A DNA stretch of 64,000 bases from Streptococcaceae bacterium AF54-32pH5A (GTDB taxonomy: Bacteria; Bacillota; Bacilli; Lactobacillales; Streptococcaceae), in assembly GCA_027682205.1 (NCBI GenBank), contig JAQDAD010000005.1, positions 31,625 through 95,624 on the forward strand. Reading direction: 5' to 3'. The notes below the pieces were generated by a model. That model had not been told where the DNA came from, did no database searches, and was given only the letters and a program-made list of their open reading frames with translations. A program made the position numbers and the translations under genes. Below, one piece after another: positions 1 through 8,439 of this stretch. How positions within the stretch are numbered: the first letter of the stretch is position 1; the number at the start of each line of letters is the position of its first letter.

Positions 1-48
1 GGAGGAAAATCACTAGCTTTAAAGTAGTGTTTTTCCCCTTTTATTATC

Positions 49-1008
49 TTATTGCAATACAAGTGATGCTGCTCCGATAACTCCAGCATCGTTTCCTAGA
101 GTTGCAAGAGCCAATTTTGTAGATGTACGTACTTGTGGGAAGGTATTTTCATCATAGACTTTTTGAACACCTTGTAGAAGGAATTCTCCTGCAGCTGACA
201 CCCCACCACCGATTACGATTGTTGATGGGTTTAGGATTGATCCGATGTTAGCACAAGCGATTCCCAAGTAACGTGAGAAGTTACGGTAAACAATCAAGGC
301 AAGGTCATCTCCTTCTTTTGCCAAGTCAAAAACAGTTTTAGCAGTTACTTCTTCTCCATCGTCAATCAAGCGTTTCAAGGTCGCATCGCCTTCGTATTCA
401 TCTGCATATCGACGAGTCAAGTTGACAATCCCTGTTGCAGAAGCAACTGTCTCAAGACAACCTTTCTTACCACAGGTACATGCGATTGGTTGGTCAAAAT
501 CAACAGTGATGTGACCAAGCTCTCCTGCAGCACCAGCAACACCGTGGAGCAGTTTTCCTTCTGCGACGATACCGCCACCAACACCGGTACCAAGTGTCAT
601 AAAGACAACGTCTGGTTGGTTGTCACCAGCACCCATCCAGCGCTCACCAAGAGCAGCTACATTGGCATCATTATCGATGAAGAATGGGATACCCAAGGCT
701 TTTTCAATCTTTTCTTTAACTGGTTGAAGGGTTTTCCAGTTGAGGTTGTAGGCACCGATAACAGTCCCTTTTTCACGGTCAACCACACCAGGTGAGCCCA
801 TACCAATTCCTCGGAAATCCGTAGCTGACAATCCAAGCAAGTCCAAACGATGCTGAATAGACTCAATCATATCATCTACAATATGGCTTCCCTCGTCCAA
901 AATATTGGTCTTAATAGACCATTTTTCCTGAATTTCTCCCTCTTGAGTTAAAATTGCAAACTTGACAGATGTTCCACCAAGGTCAATCCCAATAATCTTT
1001 TGACTCAT
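49..1008 (-). CDS. gki: Glucokinase, ROK family
   Basis: The 319-residue protein phosphorylates glucose to glucose-6-phosphate in the cytosol. The N-terminal phosphate-binding motif GIDLGGTSVKF lies at about residues 7-17, the sugar-binding region follows near residues 100-160, and the ROK zinc motif CTCGKKGCLE is near residue 175. Length is typical of Gram-positive glucokinases. The start has a GGAG ribosome site 5-6 bases upstream and its own promoter. In pneumococci, from memory, gki also lies beside a choline-binding protein gene, as here. Family assignment is very secure; substrate specificity is by homology. Confidence 0.96.
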   Translation of the reverse strand: MSQKIIGIDLGGTSVKFAILTQEGEIQEKWSIKTNILDEGSHIVDDMIESIQHRLDLLGLSATDFRGIGMGSPGVVDREKGTVIGAYNLNWKTLQPVKEKIEKALGIPFFIDNDANVAALGERWMGAGDNQPDVVFMTLGTGVGGGIVAEGKLLHGVAGAAGELGHITVDFDQPIACTCGKKGCLETVASATGIVNLTRRYADEYEGDATLKRLIDDGEEVTAKTVFDLAKEGDDLALIVYRNFSRYLGIACANIGSILNPSTIVIGGGVSAAGEFLLQGVQKVYDENTFPQVRTSTKLALATLGNDAGVIGAASLVLQ

Positions 1009-1045
1009 CGTCTTCTCCTTTTTAATTGAAAATGCTTACAGATAT

Positions 1046-1074
1046 AGTATAACAAAATCATCAACTTTGTGCAA
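1046..1074 (-). promoter_or_regulatory. Promoter of gki
   Basis: On the minus strand TTGCAC and TATACT are separated by exactly 17 bases, and a TG one base before the -10 makes it an extended -10 promoter. The start codon lies about 37 bases downstream of the -10. Confidence 0.8.
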
Positions 1075-1135
1075 AGGTTTGCGTACTAAAAAGCCAACAT
1101 TACAACATCTAAAAATAGTTCACTATTCAAAATGA

Positions 1136-2674
1136 TTAGTCATCAAGATGTTGAATCGCATAATTAGCTTCTTCTTTTGTAAATTCACCAGTAAAATATG
1201 AGGATGAGAGTAGTCTCTCATGAATTTCTGTTTTTGAGAGGTTAGTATATTTACGATAATTCCTTGCTGTAGCTAAGGCATTCGCCTTATAATCTGCATA
1301 CAAATGATCGATAGTGTATTGTGCAACATCACTATTAAACCCAAAAAGAATTAATAACTTATAAATTCTTTGTTTTGAATAATGATTCCTATTATAAGTT
1401 TTTGCTTCATTTAAAGCTGCAGTGTATGGATTTCCATCTGTTGACTTTGGTAGCCATAGACCATTCGGATCAACATAATAACGACCACCGTCTACCCACT
1501 GACTTTTAGCCATCCTACCATCTGATTTGAGATAATAATTTCCTACCCATGTATTACGAGCGTAACTGCCTTCGGATGTTAGATAATAGTAAGAGAGGGA
1601 ATCTGTGTGATAAATCCATTCATTCTTAGCCATCTTACCGTTTGATTTTAGATAATAATTTCCTACCCATTTGTTACGTGCGTAGCTACCTTCTGCTGTT
1701 AGATAATAATATGAAGCGTAGTTCTTGTCATAAACCCACTCAGCTTTAGCCATCTTTCCATCTGATTTTAGATAGTAATTACCTATCCACGTGTTTCGAG
1801 CGTAGCTGCCTTCTGCTGTTAGATAATAATAGGAGCCATAGTTTTTGTCGTAAATCCACTCACTCTTAGCCATCTTTCCATCTGATTTTAGATAGTAGTT
1901 GCCTACCCATGTGTTTCGAGCGTAGCTACCTTCTGCTGTTAGATAATAATAGGAGCCATAGTTTTTGTCATAAATCCATTCATTTTTAGCTCTCTTCCCG
2001 TCTGATTTGAGATAGTAATTACCTACCCACGTGTTTCGAGCGTAGCTGCCTTCTGCTGTTAGATAATAATAGGAGCCATAGTTTTTGTCATAAATCCATT
2101 CACTCTTAGCCATCTTTCCATCTGATTTAAGATAGTAATTACCTACCCAAGCATTTTGGGCATAGTTCCCCGAAGCATTTAGATAGAAATAAGAATTAGC
2201 TTTTTTATCAAAAATCCACTTACTAGTGACTTTTTTCCCATCTTGATAGTATGATGAGCCTACCCAACCAGACTGAGCTGAAGATTTAGACTTATCCTCT
2301 TTAGGAGTTGGATTTTTAGGTTTTTCAGCAGGATTTTTCGCTGGTGTTTTCGATTTCTCAGCGGGTTTTTCTGCTGGTATTTTTGGTTTCTCAGCAGATT
2401 TTTGCGCTGGTGTTTTTGGTTTCTCAGCAGATTTTTGCGCTGGTGTTTTTGGTTTCTCAGCAGATTTTTGCGCTGGTGTTTTTGGTTTCTCAGCTTGATT
2501 TGACGCCGAAGTTGTATTCTCTTTTACAATCTTACCATTTTTAGATGCATCCTTTTCTTGAGCAGAAACATGCTGAACCGAAAAAGGAAAGGATCCAGTT
2601 GTATCTGCAAATGAAATAAGCCCCAGTGTTGCAGTTGCTAAGCTGGTTACTAAAATTTTTTTTGATTTTTTCAT
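1136..2674 (-). CDS. Choline-binding surface protein with C-terminal Ltp-type domain
   Basis: Secreted surface protein of 512 residues. The start at 2674 (MKKSKK) has GGAG six bases upstream; an upstream in-frame ATG overlaps that ribosome site and is not used here. The signal peptide (about 30 residues) ends near HVSAQE. Six 11-residue Lys/Pro units (EKPKTPAQKSA and variants) form a wall-spanning spacer. About seven 40-residue aromatic repeats of the pattern WVGNYYLKSDG..EWIYD follow, the choline-binding fold that docks on phosphocholine of teichoic acids. The last 100 residues hold two helical repeats matching the Ltp / host cell surface-exposed lipoprotein family (PF07553), known from phage superinfection-exclusion lipoproteins. 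Its role in a chromosomal cell-wall protein is not known to me. It resembles the pneumococcal protein encoded next to gki. Confidence 0.9.
   Translation of the reverse strand: MKKSKKILVTSLATATLGLISFADTTGSFPFSVQHVSAQEKDASKNGKIVKENTTSASNQAEKPKTPAQKSAEKPKTPAQKSAEKPKTPAQKSAEKPKIPAEKPAEKSKTPAKNPAEKPKNPTPKEDKSKSSAQSGWVGSSYYQDGKKVTSKWIFDKKANSYFYLNASGNYAQNAWVGNYYLKSDGKMAKSEWIYDKNYGSYYYLTAEGSYARNTWVGNYYLKSDGKRAKNEWIYDKNYGSYYYLTAEGSYARNTWVGNYYLKSDGKMAKSEWIYDKNYGSYYYLTAEGSYARNTWIGNYYLKSDGKMAKAEWVYDKNYASYYYLTAEGSYARNKWVGNYYLKSNGKMAKNEWIYHTDSLSYYYLTSEGSYARNTWVGNYYLKSDGRMAKSQWVDGGRYYVDPNGLWLPKSTDGNPYTAALNEAKTYNRNHYSKQRIYKLLILFGFNSDVAQYTIDHLYADYKANALATARNYRKYTNLSKTEIHERLLSSSYFTGEFTKEEANYAIQHLDD
1490..2285 (-). 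repeat. Tandem 120-bp coding repeats (choline-binding units)
   Basis: The nucleotide sequence recurs with a period of exactly 120 bases, each unit encoding 40 residues around WVGNYYLKSDGKMAK. The central units differ at only a few positions, so unit number can change by slippage or unequal crossing-over. The outermost units are more diverged. Confidence 0.9.
2337..2500 (-). repeat. Tandem 33-bp coding repeats (Pro/Lys-rich spacer)
   Basis: Near-identical 33-base units encode EKPKTPAQKSA and variants. The three distal copies are almost identical, suggesting recent expansion; they set the length of the stalk between the signal peptide and the choline-binding module. Confidence 0.88.
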
Positions 2675-2709
2675 AAAAATCTCCATTGTTTTTAATGATT
2701 TATAACTAT

Positions 2710-2739
2710 AGTATACCATATGCTTAATTTTTCTTTCAA
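2710..2739 (-). promoter_or_regulatory. Promoter of the choline-binding protein gene
   Basis: Minus-strand TTGAAA, 18 bases, then TATACT preceded by TGG (extended -10). The start codon chosen at 2674 lies about 35 bases downstream of the -10. Confidence 0.72.
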
Positions 2740-2793
2740 ATCAAATATTAAATATTAACAAATAAATCTAAAACTTAATTGAAAAATCCATAG

Positions 2794-4509
2794 TTATATC
2801 ACTTCCAACTCATACATCTCCCTAACCGCATTGCAGCCGTAGATAGCCTCCGCCTGAGCTAGGTCTTTTAAAGTCAAGACTTTTTCCTCTACCTGTCCTC
2901 TTTCCAGCAAATGCTGACGATAAATTCCTGCCAAAATTCCAAGCCTAATTGGTGGTGTGTAGAGTTTTCCAGCGATTTTCAGAACCAGATTTCCAATAGA
3001 GGTTTCAAGCAATTCTCCTGCTGCATTATGGTAAATGATTTCCTGTTTACCAAGACTTAAGTGTGGTCTGTGAGTGGTTTTGAAGTAGGTAAATGGCGTT
3101 TGCAAATCAGCTTCTTGTAGGCAAAGTTTGGCTTGGCAGAAAGTCGGACTAAGGGGTGTTAAGATTTGGCGACTAAGTTCCATCTCTCCAGACTTGCTGA
3201 GAGAAATTCGCAAACGGTAGTCTTGGTGCGAATCACAAGCTTGACACTCTTCCTCTATCTTTTGTCTCAAGTATTCTGGATCAAAAGGAAAAGTAAAATA
3301 ACGACTCGCCTTTGTCAGTCTTTCCAAATGTTGATCTTCAAACAGCAGGCTCTGCTGGCTAATTTTTCCAGTTGAAATCAGTTTGAAACGAGCTTGTTTA
3401 CGATAGAGAACAGCCGCTTTTTGATGAACCTCGCGATATTCAGATTCCCAAGTGCTATCCCATGTAATACCACCACCAACTCCATAGATGGCTTTCCCTT
3501 GATGCAGTTGAATGGTACGAATAGCAACATTGAAAATCCGTCGCCCATTTGGAAGCAAGAGACCAATCGTTCCGCAGTAGACTCCTCTGGGTTGTGGCTC
3601 CAAGTCCTTGATGATTTCCATGGTCGCAATTTTTGGAGCTCCCGTTATGGATCCACAAGGAAAGAGGGAGCGAAAAATAGCAACCAAGTCCACATCCTCT
3701 CGCAACTGACTCTTGATGGTCGAAGTCATCTGCCAAACAGTCGAATACTGCTCCACTTGGCACAGACGCTCCACATGCTCACTGCCCACTTCAGAAATAC
3801 GGTTCATATCATTACGCAAGAGATCCACAATCATCATATTTTCAGATCGATTTTTAGGATCCTGCTCCAACCAACTAGCTTGGGCAAGGTCTTCTTGGTC
3901 AGTCACTCCCCGCTGGGTTGTTCCCTTCATTGGACGAGTCGTTAATTCTCGGTCATTTTGCTCAAAAAAGAGCTCTGGACTCATGGAAATCACTGCCATC
4001 TCATCGTGTTCAACATAGGCATTGTAGCCCGCCTCCTGCTCTACCACCATGCAATTGTAGATAGCAAAAGGATTGCCACTTAAACCTTGCTTGAGTTGGA
4101 CAGTGTAATTTACCTGATAGGTGTCCCCCTGACGCAAATGATGGTGAATCCTGGCAATAGCCTTTTCATACTCCTCTGCAGATGTTACTTCCTGCCATTT
4201 TGAAGGCAAATCTACTTTCTCATAAGCCAGAGGAATAGGGGATGTGTCCACCCTATCGTGAACAGTAAAGTAAAGCAAATGCTCGCCCAGTAGAGAAGCC
4301 TTGTGAACTGCTAGTTTCTCCTCAAAAGCAGGTGCAGCCTCATAGCTGACATAACCCACCACATAATAGCCTTGCTCTTGGTAGCTTTCCACTTGCGCCA
4401 GCAAATCTGCCACTTCTGCTAAATCTCTCGTTTTTAACTCTTTGATAGGCTGGGTAAAGGTGTACCTCTCCCCCAAATCCCTAAAATCAATCACTGTTTT
4501 TCTATGCAT
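2794..4509 (-). CDS. pabB: Aminodeoxychorismate synthase component I fused to aminodeoxychorismate lyase
   Basis: Makes 4-aminobenzoate from chorismate for folate synthesis. Residues from about 100 to 360 form the chorismate-binding domain with the signature GSITGAPKIATMEI; the C-terminal 190 residues resemble class IV aminotransferase-fold lyases (PabC). The glutaminase partner PabA is not in this window. Two in-frame ATGs exist; the second, at 4509, is preferred because translation of MHRKTVIDF matches the family start as I recall it and because the promoter -10 ends only six bases upstream, which suggests a leaderless mRNA. The earlier ATG (4527) lies upstream of that -10. Length (571 residues) fits streptococcal PabB-PabC fusions. 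Confidence 0.92.
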   Translation of the reverse strand: MHRKTVIDFRDLGERYTFTQPIKELKTRDLAEVADLLAQVESYQEQGYYVVGYVSYEAAPAFEEKLAVHKASLLGEHLLYFTVHDRVDTSPIPLAYEKVDLPSKWQEVTSAEEYEKAIARIHHHLRQGDTYQVNYTVQLKQGLSGNPFAIYNCMVVEQEAGYNAYVEHDEMAVISMSPELFFEQNDRELTTRPMKGTTQRGVTDQEDLAQASWLEQDPKNRSENMMIVDLLRNDMNRISEVGSEHVERLCQVEQYSTVWQMTSTIKSQLREDVDLVAIFRSLFPCGSITGAPKIATMEIIKDLEPQPRGVYCGTIGLLLPNGRRIFNVAIRTIQLHQGKAIYGVGGGITWDSTWESEYREVHQKAAVLYRKQARFKLISTGKISQQSLLFEDQHLERLTKASRYFTFPFDPEYLRQKIEEECQACDSHQDYRLRISLSKSGEMELSRQILTPLSPTFCQAKLCLQEADLQTPFTYFKTTHRPHLSLGKQEIIYHNAAGELLETSIGNLVLKIAGKLYTPPIRLGILAGIYRQHLLERGQVEEKVLTLKDLAQAEAIYGCNAVREMYELEVI

Positions 4510-4515
4510 ACCTTT

Positions 4516-4524
4516 AGTATAGCA
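4516..4524 (-). promoter_or_regulatory. Extended -10 promoter of pabB, predicted leaderless
   Basis: Minus-strand TGC followed by TATACT. The A of the pabB ATG is seven bases after the -10, just where transcription normally begins. No convincing -35 is seen. Confidence 0.6.
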
Positions 4525-4635
4525 CAAAAAAGCCGGTCTAGAACAGCTAAATCCAGATTTGTTTGCTGATTTCTATAATGAAAAAATTCTCTGATTACTT
4601 TTTCTACATTGAAGTGCTTTTAACAAGAATTCAAC

Positions 4636-4682
4636 AACAAAAACAGAGAGAGTCTTGGTTTTTATACCCTTACTCTCCCTGT
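4636..4682 (-). terminator. Rho-independent terminator after the P-loop gene
   Basis: Arms 4643-4653 and 4672-4682 pair at 10 of 11 positions across an 18-base loop; on the minus strand the stem is followed by TTTTTGTTGTTG. It lies just below the stop at 4686. Confidence 0.65.
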
Positions 4683-4685
4683 CTT

Positions 4686-5213
4686 TTACTGTTCAGAAAT
4701 TAAAAATTGATTTGAAGTTTTAATGATGCCTACTGTTTCTTTGACATCTAAATCATCCGTGTACAGAAAATGATGTTTCTCACTATTTTTAGCTAAGAAG
4801 TCATTTCTTGCTTGGATTGATAAATCGCCTGTTCTCTCAATTTCTTTCCGAGAAGAATCCCTATCTTTCAAGGCTTCTTCTTCTGCCATTAGGACACAAT
4901 ATTTTAACTTAATTTGTTTTTCCTTTAAGAAGGCTGCAATTTTCTTCAGCTGCTCTTCAAATATGACATACTCTATCACGACAGTAATATCACGATCCAA
5001 GAAATTATTGGTCAGACTGATGATATTATCCCAGAACAAATCCATGTAAAATCCATCATCTTCCCAAGGAGCTACGAGTCCTCCTTTAATCATTAAGTAA
5101 ATCATATCCCCCTCTATAACTGCACTTTTGTCAAAAGAATAGGCCAACTCTTTGCTAACAGTGCTCTTTCCAACACCTGGGGGACCCGAAATGATATAAA
5201 CACAATTTTCCAA
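4686..5213 (-). CDS. P-loop AAA/kinase-like NTP-binding protein
   Basis: A 175-residue cytosolic protein with a clear Walker A motif, SGPPGVGKST, at residues 9-18 and an acidic segment near residues 77-82 that could serve as Walker B. The fold resembles small nucleoside, shikimate or uncharacterised AAA-type kinases; the substrate cannot be told from sequence. The start codon is TTG with AGAGG six to seven bases upstream. The region is very AT-rich. In pneumococci, as I recall, this position between pabB and the UPF0340 gene carries the zinc metalloprotease zmpB, so the gene marks a locus that varies between species. No partner gene is recognisable. Confidence 0.75.
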   Translation of the reverse strand: MENCVYIISGPPGVGKSTVSKELAYSFDKSAVIEGDMIYLMIKGGLVAPWEDDGFYMDLFWDNIISLTNNFLDRDITVVIEYVIFEEQLKKIAAFLKEKQIKLKYCVLMAEEEALKDRDSSRKEIERTGDLSIQARNDFLAKNSEKHHFLYTDDLDVKETVGIIKTSNQFLISEQ

Positions 5214-5269
5214 CTTTAACCTCTATATACTTGAAATCTATCTCTAACTTATGATCATTCTAAGCCCAC

Positions 5270-5833
5270 TTATGACTTTCTTATGAAGTCTTCTGGATAC
5301 TGCGCACGCGCACCACCGATGAGTTTTGGACGACTTGCTAGAGCCGTTACATGTGCGTGCCCAATCTCACGCAAAACTGGTCGAATCGGAACCTGCACAT
5401 GCTTGACATGCATACCAATTGCGGTATCTCCGATATCAATTCCTGCATGAGCCGTGATGAACTCCACTTCAACAGGGTCCTTCATAAACTTAAAGGCAGC
5501 TAGCTGACCTGAACCTCCTGCATGAAGAGTAGGAAGGACACTGACGATTTCCAGACCAAACTGCTCCGCCACCTGACGTTCGACAACGAGGGCCCGATTA
5601 ACGTGTTCGCATCCTTGAACGGCTAGATGAATTCCTTTCCCTCCCAGGATATCCAAAATCGTCTTCACAATGATTTCACCAATTTCTTGGCTTGATTCCT
5701 TACCAATTTGTCCACCTAAAACTTCGCTAGAAGATAGACCTAGGACAAAGAGACTTCCTTCACGCAATCTAGCCTTTTCCAAAACATCTTCAATTACTTG
5801 CTGTGTTTCTGTTTTAATTCTACTTTTGTCCAT
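5270..5833 (-). CDS. UPF0340 (TIGR01440, YwlG-like) protein
   Basis: A 187-residue cytosolic protein of unknown function found widely in Firmicutes. Conserved segments [14 protein letters not shown] and [17 protein letters not shown] are visible. The longest frame starts at 5848, but the ATG at 5833 (MDKSRIK) fits the usual family length of about 180 and has an AGG ribosome site nine bases upstream, so it is preferred. It sits upstream of the sensor kinase genes on the same strand but is separated from the P-loop gene below it by about 56 bases. In pneumococci the orthologue also neighbours this two-component system. Confidence 0.85.
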   Translation of the reverse strand: MDKSRIKTETQQVIEDVLEKARLREGSLFVLGLSSSEVLGGQIGKESSQEIGEIIVKTILDILGGKGIHLAVQGCEHVNRALVVERQVAEQFGLEIVSVLPTLHAGGSGQLAAFKFMKDPVEVEFITAHAGIDIGDTAIGMHVKHVQVPIRPVLREIGHAHVTALASRPKLIGGARAQYPEDFIRKS

Positions 5834-5907
5834 CACTCTTAACCTCATTTTTCTTCTACTATCATATCTTTTTTTACTGATTTTATCAAGGCGGACTGAT
5901 CATTCTG

Positions 5908-5945
5908 ATTTTTAAAAGTAAAACTCCCAGAATTGACTGGGAGTT
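5908..5945 (-). terminator. Terminator of the two-component operon
   Basis: A perfect 9-bp stem (AACTCCCAG/CTGGGAGTT, loop of six) overlaps the histidine-kinase stop codon; on the minus strand it is followed by TTACTTTT. Confidence 0.8.
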
Positions 5946-7635
5946 AACTAGTTTCTATTCTATTTATGTATATTTCAACCGTCGTTCCTTTTTCGGGTGC
6001 AGAATTGATCTTCATCTGATAGTTTTCTCCAAAATGAAGTTTGAGTCGTTGGTCGACATTTTGAAGACCAACTCCCCCACGTTTGAGGTTACTCTGACTA
6101 TTATCGCCAGTATTTTGGAAACCAACTCCATCATCCTCAATGCGGATGACTAATCCTGTATCCGTTTTCTGGACAGAAACTTTAAGATGTCCCTGACCTT
6201 CCTTTTCCTTGATGCCATGGTAAAGAGCATTTTCTACTAGAGGTTGCAACACCAGCTTGGGTAAGACTAGATTATCAAAGGTAGGATTTTCATCAATCTC
6301 ATAGTCTAGCTTATCTCCATAGCGTTGTTTCTGGATAAAGAGGTACTGGCGGACATGATTGATTTCGTCAGACAGGCAAATCAAGTCCTTTCCTTGATTG
6401 AGTGCCAAGCGGAAATAGGTCGCCAAGGACTTGGTTACCTGAACCACTCGCTGACTGTCCTGAAATTCAGCCATCCAGATGATAGTGTCTAAGGTATTAT
6501 AGAGGAAATGGGGGTTAATCTGGCTCGACAAGGCACGAAGTTCATACTGACGGGTTGTTTCTTCCTGTCTCCGAACATCTGCCATCAGCTGATCAACTTG
6601 ATCCAACATAGCATTGAACTGGCGAGTCACTTCTCTCAGTTCATAGGCACCAACTTCCTTGGCACGAAGATTCTGATTACCAGAAGCAATTTCCAGCATG
6701 GTTTCTCTCAAATCCTTCAAAGGGGCAATCCAGCGTTTAAGACTGAACCATACCAAACAGAGACAGGCAAGAAGAGATGTGACACTAGCCCCAAACAAAG
6801 TCCACATGAGTTGACTCCGAACCTGGGCTAACTTTTCCAGTGAAGACACGCCAAGGACCGTCCAATCAGTTCCTGCTATCTTTTCCTGACTGACGTAAGA
6901 TTGGTGGTCTGGAGTATAACCCTGCCCTGTCTCAATATAGGGTTTCATGGCCTCCATTTCGCTAGATGAGCTATAAACTGTGTGTTGAGGATGGTAGACA
7001 AATTCATGATTTTCATTGATGATAAAGGCAAAACCCTGCTGGCCCAACTGGAGTTGGTTGAGATAGGCTTCCAGAGTTTCATAGGAAATATCCAAGCGAA
7101 GCACACCAAGATTGGCCCCCTTTGCATCAACAAGTTCCTGAGTGACAGAAATAACCCACTGACTATCCGATTTACGAGCTGGGGTTAAAACTGGCTTAGC
7201 TCCCTGATGAATGGCCTTTTGGTACCAATCCTCAGCCATCATATCTGAGGAAGTTTTCATCTGCACCGTGTCATCTGTAGAAATGACCTGACCGGATTTG
7301 GTCACCAGCACAACAGTTTTCAAGTCCTGGTCTGCCTTTAAGATGGTCAAAAACAAATCTCGGATTCCCTTGACCTTGTCTGGACTGGGATTCTCAGCAT
7401 AGGCTGGGACATCCGTCTGCTGGGTCAGACTAGTCGAGGTTGTTTCTAATTTTTTGATATAAGACTGGATAAAGTGACTAGCCTGACTGATAGTCGTTTG
7501 GCTATTGCCTTCAATGGTAGCCTCAATGGCTGATGAACTAGAGTGATAGTAGAAAGTCCCAACCAAAGCTAGGAGAATGAGAAAGACCAGAAAGATGGAA
7601 ATAACCATTCTGACTAGGAGAGAAGAACGCTTCAT
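5944..7635 (-). CDS. YesM-type sensor histidine kinase
   Basis: Membrane sensor of 563 residues. Two transmembrane segments (about 10-30 and 275-300) flank an extracytoplasmic Cache-like sensor domain, followed by HAMP, the His_kinase domain (PF06580) with SSQINPHFLYNT as phosphoacceptor site, and a C-terminal ATPase domain with LVENALYHGI and GVGLQNVDQRL. The ATG overlaps the stop of the response regulator by one base (TAATG), so the two are translationally coupled. It matches the pneumococcal TCS09 kinase, linked there to zmpB control. zmpB is absent from this window, so the target here is unknown; the stimulus cannot be inferred. Confidence 0.92.
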   Translation of the reverse strand: MKRSSLLVRMVISIFLVFLILLALVGTFYYHSSSSAIEATIEGNSQTTISQASHFIQSYIKKLETTSTSLTQQTDVPAYAENPSPDKVKGIRDLFLTILKADQDLKTVVLVTKSGQVISTDDTVQMKTSSDMMAEDWYQKAIHQGAKPVLTPARKSDSQWVISVTQELVDAKGANLGVLRLDISYETLEAYLNQLQLGQQGFAFIINENHEFVYHPQHTVYSSSSEMEAMKPYIETGQGYTPDHQSYVSQEKIAGTDWTVLGVSSLEKLAQVRSQLMWTLFGASVTSLLACLCLVWFSLKRWIAPLKDLRETMLEIASGNQNLRAKEVGAYELREVTRQFNAMLDQVDQLMADVRRQEETTRQYELRALSSQINPHFLYNTLDTIIWMAEFQDSQRVVQVTKSLATYFRLALNQGKDLICLSDEINHVRQYLFIQKQRYGDKLDYEIDENPTFDNLVLPKLVLQPLVENALYHGIKEKEGQGHLKVSVQKTDTGLVIRIEDDGVGFQNTGDNSQSNLKRGGVGLQNVDQRLKLHFGENYQMKINSAPEKGTTVEIYINRIETS

Positions 7636-8369
7636 TAGCCTTCTCCCTTCTTAAACTGACGAGGTGTCACACCTGCAATCTGTTTAAAACGTTGGGTAAA
7701 ATAGTTCATATCTTCAAAACCAACCTTTTCGGCTATCTGGTAAATCTTTAAATCCGTGGTCAAAAGCAAGAGCTTGGCTTGTTTGACACGCTCTCTCACC
7801 AAATAATCCTGAAAAGGCAGACCCAACTCTTTCTTAATCAAAGAACTCAGATAAGTCGAACTAAAACCCAAGTCACTGGCCAAGGTCTTTAAACTAAATT
7901 GGCTATCGGCCAGATGAGACTGGATTTTCTGGGCCATATTTCCTTCAAACTTATCAGTTAGTAAATCTTGTAACTGCTCTTCCTTTTCTTCCTTATCTAG
8001 TTTTTGCTTGATTTTCCCCAACATTTCCTCAATATCCTGACGAGAAAAAGGTTTGAGCAGGTAGTCATCCACACCGAGTTTGACAGCAGACAAGGCATAA
8101 TCAAAATCATCGTAACCTGTCAAAAAAACCAGATGAACCTGAGGATAGGTTTCTCGGACCAGGCTGGCCAACTGGATGCCATTTAGCTGAGGCATGTTGA
8201 TATCAGTTAAAATAATGTCCGGCACCTGCTTTTGAATCAGCTCCCAAGCCTGCCTTCCATTTTCAGCCTGACCGATGATTTCCATATCGTAGGCTGCTAC
8301 ATTGACCAGTTTAGTCAAGCCTTGTCTTACCAGATATTCATCTTCTACGATTAAGATTGTGTAGGTCAT
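7635..8369 (-). CDS. AraC-type response regulator (YesN-like)
   Basis: 244 residues. The receiver domain (1-120) carries the acidic pocket ED at 9-10, the phosphorylated Asp at about 56 (LTDINMP) and the conserved Lys in LLKPF. The C-terminal AraC domain (about 145-244) ends in the second helix-turn-helix, GFEDMNYFTQRFKQ. It is first in a two-gene operon with the kinase and is preceded by an AGGAG ribosome site and an extended -10 (TGC TATACT). It is the partner of the downstream YesM kinase; target genes are not evident here. Confidence 0.93.
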   Translation of the reverse strand: MTYTILIVEDEYLVRQGLTKLVNVAAYDMEIIGQAENGRQAWELIQKQVPDIILTDINMPQLNGIQLASLVRETYPQVHLVFLTGYDDFDYALSAVKLGVDDYLLKPFSRQDIEEMLGKIKQKLDKEEKEEQLQDLLTDKFEGNMAQKIQSHLADSQFSLKTLASDLGFSSTYLSSLIKKELGLPFQDYLVRERVKQAKLLLLTTDLKIYQIAEKVGFEDMNYFTQRFKQIAGVTPRQFKKGEG

Positions 8370-8398
8370 GCTCTGCTCCTTTACAACTTACTAGTATC

Positions 8399-8407
8399 AG
8401 TATAGCA
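8399..8407 (-). promoter_or_regulatory. Extended -10 promoter of the two-component operon
   Basis: Minus-strand TGC plus TATACT about 30 bases before the response-regulator ATG. No good -35 is seen. Confidence 0.6.
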
Positions 8408-8439
8408 AAATTCTCCTCTAACTGCTTAGGAAAGCCCTC

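Noticed and set aside
1490..2500. CRISPR-like array
   Set aside because: The repeats are coding, of 33 and 120 bases with no unique spacers; no cas genes nearby.
2344..2544. Plus-strand frame of 66 codons with repeated hydrophobic units
   Set aside because: It is the mirror of the Pro/Lys coding repeats of the choline-binding protein; no ribosome site and the repeat structure is fully explained by the minus-strand gene.
4686..5213. Toxin of a zeta/epsilon system
   Set aside because: The Walker A region recalls zeta-like kinases, but there is no small antitoxin gene beside it and other zeta signatures are not seen.
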